64,000 bases of DNA, from NCBI RefSeq assembly GCF_012273895.1, contig NC_052118.1, positions 3,495,696 to 3,559,695 of the forward strand, in the 5' to 3' direction. The stretch's first letter is position 1; the number at the start of each line of letters is the position of its first letter. A program made the translations under genes and the position numbers. Positions 12,022 to 25,000 of the stretch are shown piece after piece. A model generated the notes under the pieces. That model saw only the letters and a list, made by a program, of their open reading frames with translations. It searched no databases and had not been told where the DNA came from. Origin of the DNA: Zerene cesonia (lineage: Eukaryota; Arthropoda; Insecta; Lepidoptera; Pieridae).

Positions 12022-15000
12022 CTGTTTGCAGGGGGGACGTCCGATCACTGACTTTGAACGATGCACTATGTAACTACGCGAGCGCTTCGAAGGTACTTCT
12101 TCAATTTTCATTTCCTCTCGCCCTGTCACTACGAACGTTTCCTATGTTGAAGTGCTTCGAATATGCTAACGCTAACGTCCCCCCGAAGCTGATAAAAGTG
12201 CAAATTCGAGAAGTTTATAATACGGTTATTGTAGTAGGTAAATGAGTGAAGATATTTTTATGGATATTTTAGTACTTAATTGTTTGCGGTCTTAATTAGT
12301 GTCGATTATAAAGAAAATGGGACCTGTTACGGTAGAATTCTTGGAAAGTTTCAACATTCCAAATTGTAACGAATGCATTCCATTAAATGAGATTGATTAT
12401 ATGAAGCCTCTGGTGGGGAAAGAAGTAATACTTATTTGTTATCTTAAAAAGATTTTATTTATTAATTTAATTAATTTCAAGTATGTACTTAAATGTACAG
12501 AGAGTTTTACAAAACAATATTTATAGTATATGTGGTGCGATAGTAAATTTTACAAATGTTTTAAAGAGATGCAGATAGTGTACAAATTAATATATTTTTA
12601 CATTTCACTATTGACAAGATTTTTATTAAAAGGCAAAGCCTCTAAGCTCTTTATTTGTGATCAAGAGATAGACCGGAATTATAAATTCTACATTCCGTAT
12701 TTATTTATAATATTATATTTTCTATTAAAGCATGTAATGCAAGTCCACGACTAATACTTAATGTACAATTTTATTATTATTTTGTTGTTATTATTTATTT
12801 TCTAAAATAAAAACAGAATATGTAGATAGAAGTTGTAATGTACTTAAGTGGTCAAGCAATCGTGATTAAGATGGGTGTTTGTATAGCTCATATGCAAACA
12901 ATGTTTTGCTCAATACTTTGAAGGCTCAAGGAGATTGAACCATATTAGACTATTCGGTAGATTCTATTCGCACAAAATTATTAAATTTAACAGAAACATA
13001 CAATCAATGTTCAATTTATTTTAAACAAATCGCGTGCTTTAACCTGGTGCCCATTTCATTAAGCGACAGCCAGTGCTTGTGCAAATTCCAAAGTTAACTT
13101 ACAATATAATTAATTATATAAAAAAGGAGTTTGGTAGTCTACTTAAATTTTTATTTTTAATAATTGATGAACATGATTTAAAAGATGTTCTTACCCCTAT
13201 TCAACTATTCGCTAAATGTGCTCAAAATTGTGCGCTAAATTATTAAAGAAACAAAATATGTATTAGAATTATTATAATTGCATTATGTTTAAGTTTAAAT
13301 TATGTACTAAAAATGTGTAAGTTTGGATATTTTGTTGCAGTTCTTTTATTCTTAAAATCTGACTTCATTTAAGTTTAGTTATATACTAATACTTTTTCTG
13401 TATCTTCTTCTGTATCTAATCTTAATTATGAGTTGCGTTAACTGCGAAAAATATCGTAATCGTAAAGGTGCATATATATTCGGGACTTACAGGTAAGTAC
13501 ATTCTAATTTTAATTGGTCCATTCACATAATTCGATAATTGAGAGATAAACATTCCTGTAGACTGTAAGTACTTAATATCGGTTGTGGTCTTGCCTGTTA
13601 AGTTAACAAAATCGTTTTAGGTGAAACTGAAATTGTTTACCAACGAAGATATGTATATATGACTATTGTTTTGTTATGTCATTGCTATTAGTTAGGAAAT
13701 CGGAGTGCGCGGTAGTCCGTCCAGACGTGGACTTAGAGAGTTACCTGGGAACGACATATTTATTATTTATAAACATTCTTATATTTCTGTTTCATTGTTG
13801 ATTATATTATAAACGTGAATTATAGTACTAATATTTGGACCCTACCGTTGCGCCACGGTGTAGATTTAAGGGTAGGTTATTTAAATGCAATTAATATTAT
13901 TAATTGGTAACCCCATTGGGCGCCTTCACTTAATCCGTCCATATCTAACGATAGATATTGCCTTTACTATTTAATAGAGATAATATATTTATAGGTGTTA
14001 GTTACACTAAGAGCAGATTTTAAGTGAAATATTTACAGAATAACAAAGGTTTACGGATAGTTATATTTCATGTAATAATGAATTGAAAGAAATTATTTTA
14101 GAATCAAACAAAGTTTTGTGTTTATATTACTTTTTGATTCTTAGATGATTCTTCAAGACCGTGTTGGTTGTTGATAGAGCAGATTTGATGTAATTGCTTT
14201 ACTTTCGTGTGGTAGAATGATTTCTAAGAATGGATCATAGAATATGGTCCAAACGAATATAACTATTGTCAATTTATTGTGAACTTGATACAAAGCAGTA
14301 TTTTAAAACCCCCATTCACGTTATTTTGTTAAGCAAATGTGGTTTAACGTTAAGTAGAATAGCATCGTGTTTAATGATCGTAATTAATTAATTTATTGCG
14401 GTTGTCTTTTTTTCCATTCCCGACAACAAAATAAATATTTACTGTTTAAGTGTCTCAAACAGTCTTAGGCCTTTGACAGTGAGATATTTAAAATCCTTAT
14501 TACTTATAGGAATATTTAGACTAGCAGTCCTCACCTTAATACCAAAATACAGCTTACCAACATTTTAATATTTTGCTTTAAGTTGTTATGTGTGTAACAA
14601 TGTAGTTTAGATTTTAAAAACAATCATAATTGTAGACAGATTGAGGTCATCGTTGATATTTTGCTGTTAAATTTATTGCGTTATTAAATATTATAAATAT
14701 AATAACATATAATACTAATTTAGAAGAGATGAACTATTTATGAGCATCCAATTTTGGAAATAGGAGTGATAGTAAAATGATATCAAGTTATAGCAGATTG
14801 TGCCTTAGATCAGTAATAAAATATATAATAATATAGTAAATTGTGTTTTCGAAATTTATATAAAGAAATTAATATTTAGATGTGTGTGTTAAACTGTTTT
14901 CTCACATAAAGTATATTTACACGAAATCTAAGTAAATGTTATTTATTTATATAATCTAGCAAAATACGGCTGTTTTGCTTGTTTTTATGGTAAAGTTTAT

Positions 15001-15982
15001 TTGCAGTTGATATGTATGTCATCTTGTTACGATTGTTTAGAATTTTAAAGGAAATGGTACTTATTACCGGATATGTAATTATATTTATTTACTTATAATA
15101 AAATAATTTGGTAAAGGGTCTAATAAAATATTAATAAAATATCAGATATTATGTGTTTGTTATTTTGTTATCTCCATTTACTCATAGTGCTCATACTACT
15201 GTTAAATCGTGTTAGGTGATTAAATTGGTGTAGGCTTATAAAAGAAACTACTCACTAAAACTGGAGTATAGAGAATATAACTGAGAAATCAATTTTGAAG
15301 ATTCGTGCTAGATTTTTTGAGATATTTTGCAACATGTGATTTGTTATTATTGACATATTTTTCATGTCTTGTGTACAATTTTGCACTTCACCTAGACCCT
15401 GTTCTGATCCTGTAAGGGGTTAAGCTTCAAAACGGTCGGAAAAAGAAACGCTGTATGCATGTTGTAGGTATGGATTGTTTACTTTTCGATCTGAATTAAA
15501 GTGTTAAACTTAAAATCAATACAAGTTATAGTACATATATATTTAAAGATCACTGGGTCATTTTAAATTATAAGGGTAAAGATATTTTCATTTAACGCAA
15601 GCAGGGTCAGTTTTATATATTCTTACATCACCATTGTATATGAAGATTAGGCATCGAATTTAATATCGTTCTTAAAATAATACCATTGTGTTCAAAGTTG
15701 GAAAATCAAAACGGAAAAAATTCAATTTTATTTTATGAATGGCAGTGAAACGGAAAAAAGGGAAACGGGATAATTACGTTACGTGAACCATTGACATAAA
15801 TGGCAACTCGGCTCTAAATGTCACAAGAACCTAGCAAGCGAAAAGTTTTTAATGTCACTGTCAAAGTTTTGTTGACCTAAACTCAAAACTTTTTGTTATT
15901 TAATAACTTTTAATCTTTCTCTTGTGTTAAAAAGCATTGACCGTAATTTTGTTCGTGAAGTAACGATAATTAATAAGGTGTA
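12022..15982 (+). other. 3' UTR of the zinc finger gene and intergenic DNA before liprin-beta
   Basis: This region is about 4 kb and AT-rich. The first 800 bases probably belong to the zinc finger 3' UTR (AATAAA near 12806). Two short ORFs near 12299-12754 have AT-driven composition and no recognisable motif. The last part (about 15720-15982) leads into the liprin-beta start and is presumably its promoter and 5' UTR. Besides the direct repeat at 15220-15364 I see no other structure. Confidence 0.5.
15220..15364 (+). repeat. Direct repeat, copy 1
   Basis: A 145-base block is nearly identical to 16227-16364; only scattered changes and a short indel near the right end are visible. The two copies lie about 1 kb apart on either side of the first liprin-beta coding exon. 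Confidence 0.75.
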
Positions 15983-16091
15983 ATGGGAAAAAGTACGCAG
16001 GTCGATGGCGATAATAATCCAACTTCTCCGGAATCGGATCCCGCTAAGTTGTTGGAGGCTGCTTTACAACAGATGGATGGAATTATAGCCG
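15983..16091 (+). CDS. Liprin-beta first coding exon (canonical N terminus)
   Basis: The exon has 36 codons plus one base and ends at a GTTAGT donor. It includes KLLEAALQQMDGIIA, which is close to the conserved N-terminal motif of vertebrate liprin-betas (AALEQMDGIIAG). The acidic, Ser/Pro-rich start precedes that motif. It splices in phase 1 to the exon at 23215, across a 7.1 kb intron. Confidence 0.85.
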
Positions 16092-19000
16092 GTTAGTGAA
16101 TATTCGTTAAACTTTATTTAACAGAAGTTATAATAAACCTACCTTTAATGTTCTGAAGTTCTACAACATCGCAAATTTGGGTACTTTCTTTTGTGGAAAA
16201 CTTATATTTACTTTTCAACTTTTTCCTTAAATTAATATAGGCTTATAAAAGTAAGTACTCACTAAAACTGAAGTATAGAGAATATAACTGAGAAATCAAT
16301 TTTGAAGATTCGTGCTTGATTTTTTGAGATATTTTACAACATGTGATTATTGACATATTTTTCAACCTGAAAAATATGTCAATAATAACAAAAAAAAAAA
16401 GGATTTGTTAGAAAGAAGGATTAGTTATTATATTGTAACTTATTTCTAAACCAAGCTATTCATTTCTAACCATAAATAATGCAAATTGCTAGTTTTCATT
16501 TAAAGATTTGACAAAATTTGTAAATGTCTCTGTTTTGTACTGACTCTATTACACAAACTATCTAATGAAGATTACAGGTATTTTATTATAATTTATTATT
16601 CTTCTTCTTGAAAGTTTTCTATGAATATATACATAAATAAGGAATATATTTATGACGGAATATTAACAATATAATCTTATCAAGAAAGACACTGTAATCT
16701 TATATTTTGATAAATTTGCATTGCCTTAAGTTGTGAGGTGGCATTGAGTAAACTGGTGTTTAGCATGCTCTGGAAATTTCATTTCCTGACTAAAATTCAA
16801 CTTTTTAGGTTATATTATATTTAAAAATAATGAATTCTTATCCTATATTTATTAAATAATTGTTTTATTGTTATTATTTAAATTTTAAATATAATTGGAT
16901 AATATATTGTTTTTATAGGAAAATTCATAAACATTAATAAGTTAATCTACAAGAAATTTCTACACTTTCCAAATTTACTCACTAATTACACACAAGATTA
17001 CGCACATTACATGTTTTTTTTTATAACTGCTACCATATTATTGGAAATTAAGATTATATCTGAATGAAAGTGTTTTCTTTAACAAATTAATTATAAATAA
17101 TAAGCTATACTTTAATGTTTTTTCCCATCAGGCATCAAAAATTGATTATTTTTTATTTAGAAAAACTGTTTTTCTTGAACCTACCTCCACAACTACCTCT
17201 AGGCTCATTCCATTGAGGTAAGAGTGGGTAGCATAAAAAATCTGGTATTTAATTGCAAAAGTTTGTCTATATTTAAAGCTTTTCTCACAGTTAAATGGCT
17301 TTAAATATTGTACTGATTATTATCAGGGACCCAAACTCGAAACAAGTAACGAGCAGAAACAAGTAAGCTAGGGGGTGGCATTAGGGTGGAAAAGGGGTGC
17401 TAACTGTTGAACGGAGGGTGGATCGGCGCCAGTCGGTCGGTGCACGCGCGTCCTATAGACGTCTCGTTGGTTAACACGCGAAAATCCGCAATTTACGTGA
17501 CGCTTTGTATTTGCTAAATCTCAAAATCCACATTTTTCTATTACTGTTTATCGCATGTAATTTTTTTTTCATTTATATGTTTTGAGCTCTGAATATGTAG
17601 ATTATGCGTCATTAGATTGATTCAATGGTAATAGTTATGAAACATAATTATTTCTGTTACAACGTGTATGTACAGTATTTTTTCCGGTGAAGAAAAATGC
17701 ATAATTTTGACGGATGGTTTATCGTAATGAGCACTCTAATAAAGAAATTAAAGGATTATATAATTCGCCCCTGCTTCACCGGTGATACGGGTTTTTCTCT
17801 TCTTGACCTTCTTGTGCCTTCCGTTTCCCTGCCAAAAACTTATTTTGAAAAAAAAAAGATTGGTTGAAAATTGAAATTGTCGAGCCGTTCTCGATTTTTA
17901 CGCTTAGCAACATGTAGCGATCCATTATTATTTATATAGATAGACTATCTCAGAAAGACAAATTTTCATTAAATATATTTATTCAAAAATTCTAATATGT
18001 GCTTACGGTCGATATTAATCAACAAATCAACAATATTGAACTTCGAAAGATACGTTCTGCTATATTTAAAATACCTATAATTGATAATTAATTTATACTT
18101 GTGACTACGATCGCTTTGATCTAGGCTTATTTATAAAGTTACTCTATTAGTTACATAATATCGTTCGTAATACTAAATGTAAATAAAACAAATAAAAATT
18201 TTAATTACGCAATTGCACTCGTAATTAAAATTGTATATTTTTGGTCTGTTTGTTTTTAACATTAATTAACACGGAATCTTTGCGAGGAAATTGGGGAAAG
18301 GGCCGAATTAGTATTATGTTGAAGTAACCGTTCGTCCCGGCTCCGCCCGCGTTGACCAGGGATAAAACAAAAATAAAATATTGCATATTATGACACTCAC
18401 AGATAACTTGGCTATCTAAAACCTAAAGAAATCTTAGATCAAACTCATACTCATATTCACATAACAATAAGAAAAATATTGTTATACATAAAGTAAAACA
18501 GGCGCGTTATTTAAAAAAGAAAATAGAAGATTACGCGTTATTAAAGTACCCAAATGAAAATATAGGAAGAATTTTTATGGCAAAACAAGGATAAAGAATC
18601 GTATACAACGAAACTCGAAGCTGGTTGGGTGGAGAATTTAATCTCTCTTGGAATGTAGAAAGCTGAATTTTCTGACGTCTCTTATCGCAGTGGGCCGTTC
18701 ATCAAATATTTGCTTTTAGGATAAATGTGACACTTTCATTTTATTAATTTTCGTTGTTAGAAGCCTTTTTTCTTTTTTTTTTTTAAGATTTTACTACATA
18801 TATAGATATAACATAAAGGTTCTTTATACAAAAAATTATTTAATAACGATCTTTAATCATTAAACCTTATGCAAACAGGAGTGAATGAAATGCATATGGC
18901 GCTGCAAATTTATGAAGCCATACGTCTGAAACTCAGTTTCTCTCATTTCCTGATCTTCGAACTCCTTCCTACATCATTGTCTGTTATTCAACAGGTTCGT

Positions 19001-22000
19001 ATTTTTCACGCGGATTTCGATCTGAACACCCCATTGACCCCAGTCTCCCTCCATTGTTCGTGAAGAGGCGAGTAATCCCGATAAGCCATCCATTGTGTTT
19101 CATATGAGGAAAACGTCAGATATTCACTAAAGTATCAGAAAATAGTATAGTTTAAGATTATGTATTTCCTGTCGGCGCACGTTCCTAATGCCATCGTTAA
19201 TTAAAGACAAAAACTTTGAAAAGCCTTCGAGGGTTTCGTATCACGGAATGGTAGGACAATAGACATCATAAAATATAACATCCTTTACATATAATAACCA
19301 TATTATATTGCTGTAAAAACATTCAATTACGGACATTGGATGTACCCAAAATTTACTACATCGTTCTCGTGTGTAGGTAAAACCGTGTGGATTACTATAC
19401 AGTATACACAGATGATATTTTTATAAGAATAGTTTTTATAAACATATGATAATTGTTTTATTTACTTTAAATTAAATAAAGTGGTTTCACAATCCCATTA
19501 AGCTTGTCTGTGCTTAGCTGTGCATGTAGTGCTGGAAAGAAACATATCGCGTGTGGACGGACTCCGACAATGATTGGTATGTTCTGTGTGTGATGTGAGT
19601 GCATTGTGTTGCGATGCCGGGTTGCTGGCAGTGGCCGGAGCACGTCACGCGTTGCTGGCTCTTCGACGTCTGCGGCCGGGGCCTGTTCGATGTTGAGGCG
19701 GAATCGCAGATACCACAACGTATGTTATTTGGATTTAGCTTGATCAGATGGATGCACAGGAAAATTCACAATAAGATATGAAAAAAATATGGCTAATTTG
19801 CTGTCATCTGTACTAATATTATAATGCTGATGAGTTTGTTTGTTTTAACGCACTAATCTCAGGAACTACGGGTCCGATTTGAAAAATTCTTTCACTGTTA
19901 GATAGCCCATTTATTGAGGAATGGAGGAAGGCTATATATGTACCACGTGCAAAGCAGGGACGGACCGCTAGTCTGCAATAATTACCAAAACTTATTGATG
20001 ATATTGTTGTTCATAGAGTAATGACGACGTTGCTAAAATATTTAAAGGATAATATTCATTTGAACCAACCAACAAAACAATTTTAATTAACATAGCCTTT
20101 TCAAGCTGGTTGCAATACTGTAAATGCGAAATAGTGTTGGTTAATGGTTTGTCTTCCATTCACGCTGCAAAGGCACAATGCACGGACGCGACTTTTTGCA
20201 TGGGTATAGTACGAGAGCTTTGGAATCACGTCAGCAATGTTTATTCGTTTATAATACACGGGTGAAGCCATGGCCTGAAATTTGTGTCTCATACATACAT
20301 ACATACATACATACATAGGGACATACGTTATGTATATCTAGAGTATATATATTCGAAATAATTTAGAATTGTTCTTTGAAATAAATTGATTTTTCGATTT
20401 ATCAGCGCATGTGTAACATCAACACTGCTCAAAACGGTGAAGGAAAACATCGTGAAGAAACCGACATGTCTAAGAACCAAAAGTTCGACGACATGTGACC
20501 AACTAACCTGTACTTGGCCAGCGTGGTGGATTATGGCTCGAACCCCCCTCATAGGAGGCCTGTGTCCCAGCAGTGGGATCATATATGTGCTGATGATGAT
20601 AATGATGATGTAGTTGTTAAACACGTTATAATTGCACTGTTTATTCCTAGTTATTCTCATTTCGGTTCTTCGTTAATAGGTATTGGTAATGTGACATGAT
20701 GCCTAATCGATAAAAGGATTTCTTACATGCGATGTTTCTATAATAAGGCCCACAACTATATACTGCCTACATGCCTTAGCTGTAAAACTTTTTTGGAAAA
20801 TTTTATAGTGTCACGTAACGGCAGTCAGTAAATCTATACCTTGGTACTGCCGGTCCGTATTATTCCGATAAGTAATTGGAATTATTAATGACAGTATAAG
20901 TATTTAGAGATTACTCTTCTTTTAAATTCAATGTACTTATTGTTTAATTAAATAAATTATTTTTATTCAAGATAATCCACCTTCCTAACCAATCCAATAT
21001 TCCCACAGCATTTCCTTGAATAAGTTGAGATATCGTTTTCATTCGTAAATTCCCAGCGGATTCGTCTAGCGACGTTGCAATCTGCTTTAAAACCGTGCTA
21101 GATATCTACTATGTAAAGCATTATAACGCAAAGAAAAAAAAAATGATGGAGTGGTTTTTGTTTTCGTGCCCGAAGCAAGAGTCATTATTCCAACGCGAAT
21201 ACAATTCCCTCGTTCCCTGCGATATTTCAGCGACTGGAATAATTTCGACGACATTATGATTGCCTTAGATGATTGTAGGGGTTTTTATGTTCTACAATTG
21301 TGGGCATAGCAAATATTATGGACTTATGTTAGCTAAGCTGTATGCGTCGTAGTAGTGCCATTAGAATTGTATATACAAATTTTAAAATTTTTCATTGTAA
21401 ATACGCTTATATAGATTCAAGAAAATTTAGTTAAAAATAATTAATATGCGGTAAGAAGTAATTTATAAATATGAACAGCAAAGCTATTTTGCACAGCATT
21501 AGTTTGTCCTAAAGTAAATTCATAGTTTCAATGTATTGCCATAGTATGGTATCAAAATTATTAAGTAACACATGCAAATTCGCAATATATTACCCCCAAA
21601 CATTGGTTGGTCGAGTGTTAATGGAGAAGATCATTACTATGTCATCATATTGCAGTTTAGATGGTACTGTCTACCTTACACCATCGAGAAGTATCCCTTT
21701 GCGGAAGTCATTAACATCGGGTTTTGGTATAAATATCTCATTACGCTATTCGTGTGTTATGGTTTCAGTAGTTTAAAGAAAGCCACAGCTGCGAAACTCG
21801 TAAAATTTACTCGTAAAATATGAAAATGGACTAAATACAATAAAGACCTCATTAGAAGTTTAAATTGTACATTACTAAATTTATAACTTCAGTAAATTAT
21901 ATTCATTATGGGGTCGATAAAGAATAGGGTCCTTTTGTAATAATGTTTCAAAGTAACACCCATCCTCTTTAACTAATTACTTTTGACAGGCGCTCGCTTC

Positions 22001-25000
22001 CAGCGGTGTGAGCTTAACAAGTAAATTGGCATCTATAAATTTAATATCAACTCGTAAGAATAATACATTCTAACATTTTGTGCAGTTATGAGTCAGTACG
22101 GTATAGTTAAACCGGTCACTGATCCATTGCGCTTCACGCTAACTTTGAGTCTAAATAAAATCTTATGGCATGCGATGAACTATTCGCCAAATTTATTGGA
22201 TAGGGCTAAAAATTTAATTAAATTATAAATTGCATAACCTGCTCACAGTAAGGTATTTTGTATTTCATAAGCAGAAAGCCTCACAGCTGCGCTGTAGGAA
22301 TCTTCAGACCACAAGCTAGCCTGTGGAACGCTTGGCATCGGCTTTTCGTATAGCTAAATACAAGCGATCGATGTTCAATAAGTGTAGACAGTATGGCAGA
22401 CGTAATCCGATGGCTTTATCTTGTATACTCGTATATTCAATAACCATTGAAAACATTGCCATTATACGCCGTCGGCACCGGAGATAATTAACCTATTGTT
22501 ATGATGTTTTTCCTTATAAAAAGGTAGCACAATGTGTTTTATGTCTTTTATTTTCTTTTATCAACGTATTTCATGAAAATGTTGAATGCAACTGCAATAT
22601 ATCTGCTGGGAATTGAGCCAGTTGCATTATTTGTAGATATGTATTTTAAGCTGTAGAAATTATTACTGTTTTCATTTTAACATTGAATGTCGTTGGTCAT
22701 GTCATCTTATATTATATTATTTTGGTGTTATTATCTAATGTAGTACGAGTTTCAAAATTTTCTGCAAGTTTGAAACTTAATTTTCACACGATGCGAGGCG
22801 CATTCGTACTTGTTCATTAATATAGAACGTATCACTTGAAACTTCAGCCAGCAAGTTTGCGGCATTTCTTAACAAGGACATGACGTCCTTCACTTCATTT
22901 ACTTTGCATCATACTAATGAGTTGGGTTCCACTTATTTAAGTTACCAGTGGGAGCCGTTCACGCTGAACATGATTTAGGTCATCTGCTTTAAAATATCAA
23001 CCAAACGCCCATATCACTCGACTCCTCTTTCTATCATCCCGTGCAGATGCTATATGACCCCTATGGACCAGATATGCTTTATCTACCACTGTTGGGAATG
23101 CGATGTAATAAAAATAATCAGTTTTTTATCACGTTAATTTAAGTTTAATACATTTCACACTAGGGTTCAGGAGAAAAAAAAAAGAATTTTGTTTGAACCT
23201 ATGTCAATTTTTAGAGGCGGGAGGCACGGGCCCCGGTGGGACGACGGGCCCGGGGAGAGCAGCCAGGGCACGGGCTTTGGAACTTGCACAGCAATTGGCA
23301 TCCTCACTCCAACATGCGATACCGCCTCCGCCAAGGCCGGACTTCACCACCGCCAGCGCAATTCTTCGGTGGCTGCAGCAGAACAACAATTCAGTGGCGC
23401 TCGTAAGTCAATACATAGATTTGTTTATATTGCGCATATATCTTGCAGAGGATAGAATAATTTATTGTTATTATCTGTTATCTGTTGGTAAAAGCAGACC
23501 TAATGCTAGCATAATAGGATTAACCTCATAAGATTTATTTATCTTGAGGTTATTCTTTAAATCTTATAAAGCTTACTAAGGCTGCATATATATACTATGA
23601 AACCGTTTACAACGTGTATAGTATCGAAAATTCACATATTATTTAATTGCATGGCCGCAAGGCATCGCGGATAACGGATAACCACTGAAATAAACGGTTC
23701 AGTGAACACGATTTGTTCCATGTATGTAAAATTCTGATAACATTTTTATAAAATACTTGCATATTAAGTTTTAACTGTGTGACTCTTTTATAAATATGTG
23801 TATATATTTTATACTGCCTTTCTGTTTGAGGATTGTGTTTTCAAAAACCTGAGGTGAACCTTATATCTATGCAACTTTTACTAATTGAGTTCAGTTTGTT
23901 TGTTTGTGGACGATAATCTCAGGAACCAGTCGACCGATTTGTAAAATTCTTTGCTCTAGGATATGTATATGATCCCTGAGTGCTATAGGCTGTATATATA
24001 CAACGAGCAAAGCCGGGGAGGACCGCTATTTATAAAGATGATAGGCGAACAGTGGGGAAAAATAATAGTCCGTCTAGAAATAAGAAGATTAAGTAATAAT
24101 TTTTCAACAAGTCGTGGAACTCTGTGCTAGAAAAAAGTACCAATTTTTCTGTGCGATATTAAAATTTTAAACAGTACATACAACTGAAAGCCTTTGAGAG
24201 CGTAGTACGGAAGTGAGCTAATTGCGCTCGCTCGGTCCCTTTGCTCGCTGACGTGAGTTCGAGCCTGTGCTGTTCCAACTCAACCTTATTCAGTGTTTAA
24301 GTACCAACTAGCTTATTTGGAATATGCTCTGATGACCTAATAAAAAGGTAGCAAATAAAAATTTCCAGCAGCCGTATGGCCGTAACGTAACCGTTTTTAC
24401 AAAAGGTGCTGTTTTTTTTTTCCAACATTAACTGTCGTTCTTCGCTTTCGACCTTCTGGTGACCATTCTCGAAATATCTCAACAATTTCCCACCTAATTA
24501 TTTGTTATCTTGTAATAAAATATTAAGAATGAAAACATGTAAGTTGTAAATGCAAATATAAAATAAACATTGTTCCCAAAACGTTTCAATGTTTAACAAG
24601 AATGAATTCCTGTAAAACCAAGCTTTTGTGTGAGCTTCAGTTTTCAAATAGAAATAGTCGCAGTGTTCTTTCTGAATAGCATTTCAATGCGTACCCGCGA
24701 ACAATTCGCGACCTCGTGTTATTGATCCACTGTCCCATGTCTGTTCTCCAAACAACAGGCCCTGTCTTCAGGAGATGAAGATCTACTTCTGTTACAGACC
24801 GAGTTAATGTTGCAGCTGAAAGAAATCATTTCTTAATAACATTCAGGGTAAATTAAAAAAATGTATCGAAACTTACAGTTTTATTAAAACAGATCTGGCT
24901 GAAGTTTAGACAGCAGTTACTCGGATCCCATTACCGTCGTTAAAGAGTTGATGCAAGTTTTGGAAAGGAAGTTGTTTCCGCAACCAACCGGCTCTACAAA

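Larger units (their letters stand above)
16092..23214 (+). other. First intron of liprin-beta
   Basis: This 7.1 kb AT-rich intron holds the second copy of the direct repeat, a perfect hairpin, a GC-richer patch at about 17375-17475, a probable alternative first exon (19614-19719), a CATA microsatellite and two repeat elements. Apart from these I see no coding potential; other ORFs in it are short and without motifs. Confidence 0.65.

Noticed and set aside
12299..12754. Two AT-rich ORFs after the zinc finger gene
   Set aside because: Lys/Ile/Tyr/Phe-rich composition as expected from AT-rich 3' UTR; no splice or homology support.
24195..24275. tRNA-derived SINE head (GAGTTCGAGCC box B-like)
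   Set aside because: The box B-like motif is present but no convincing box A at the right distance; too weak to annotate.
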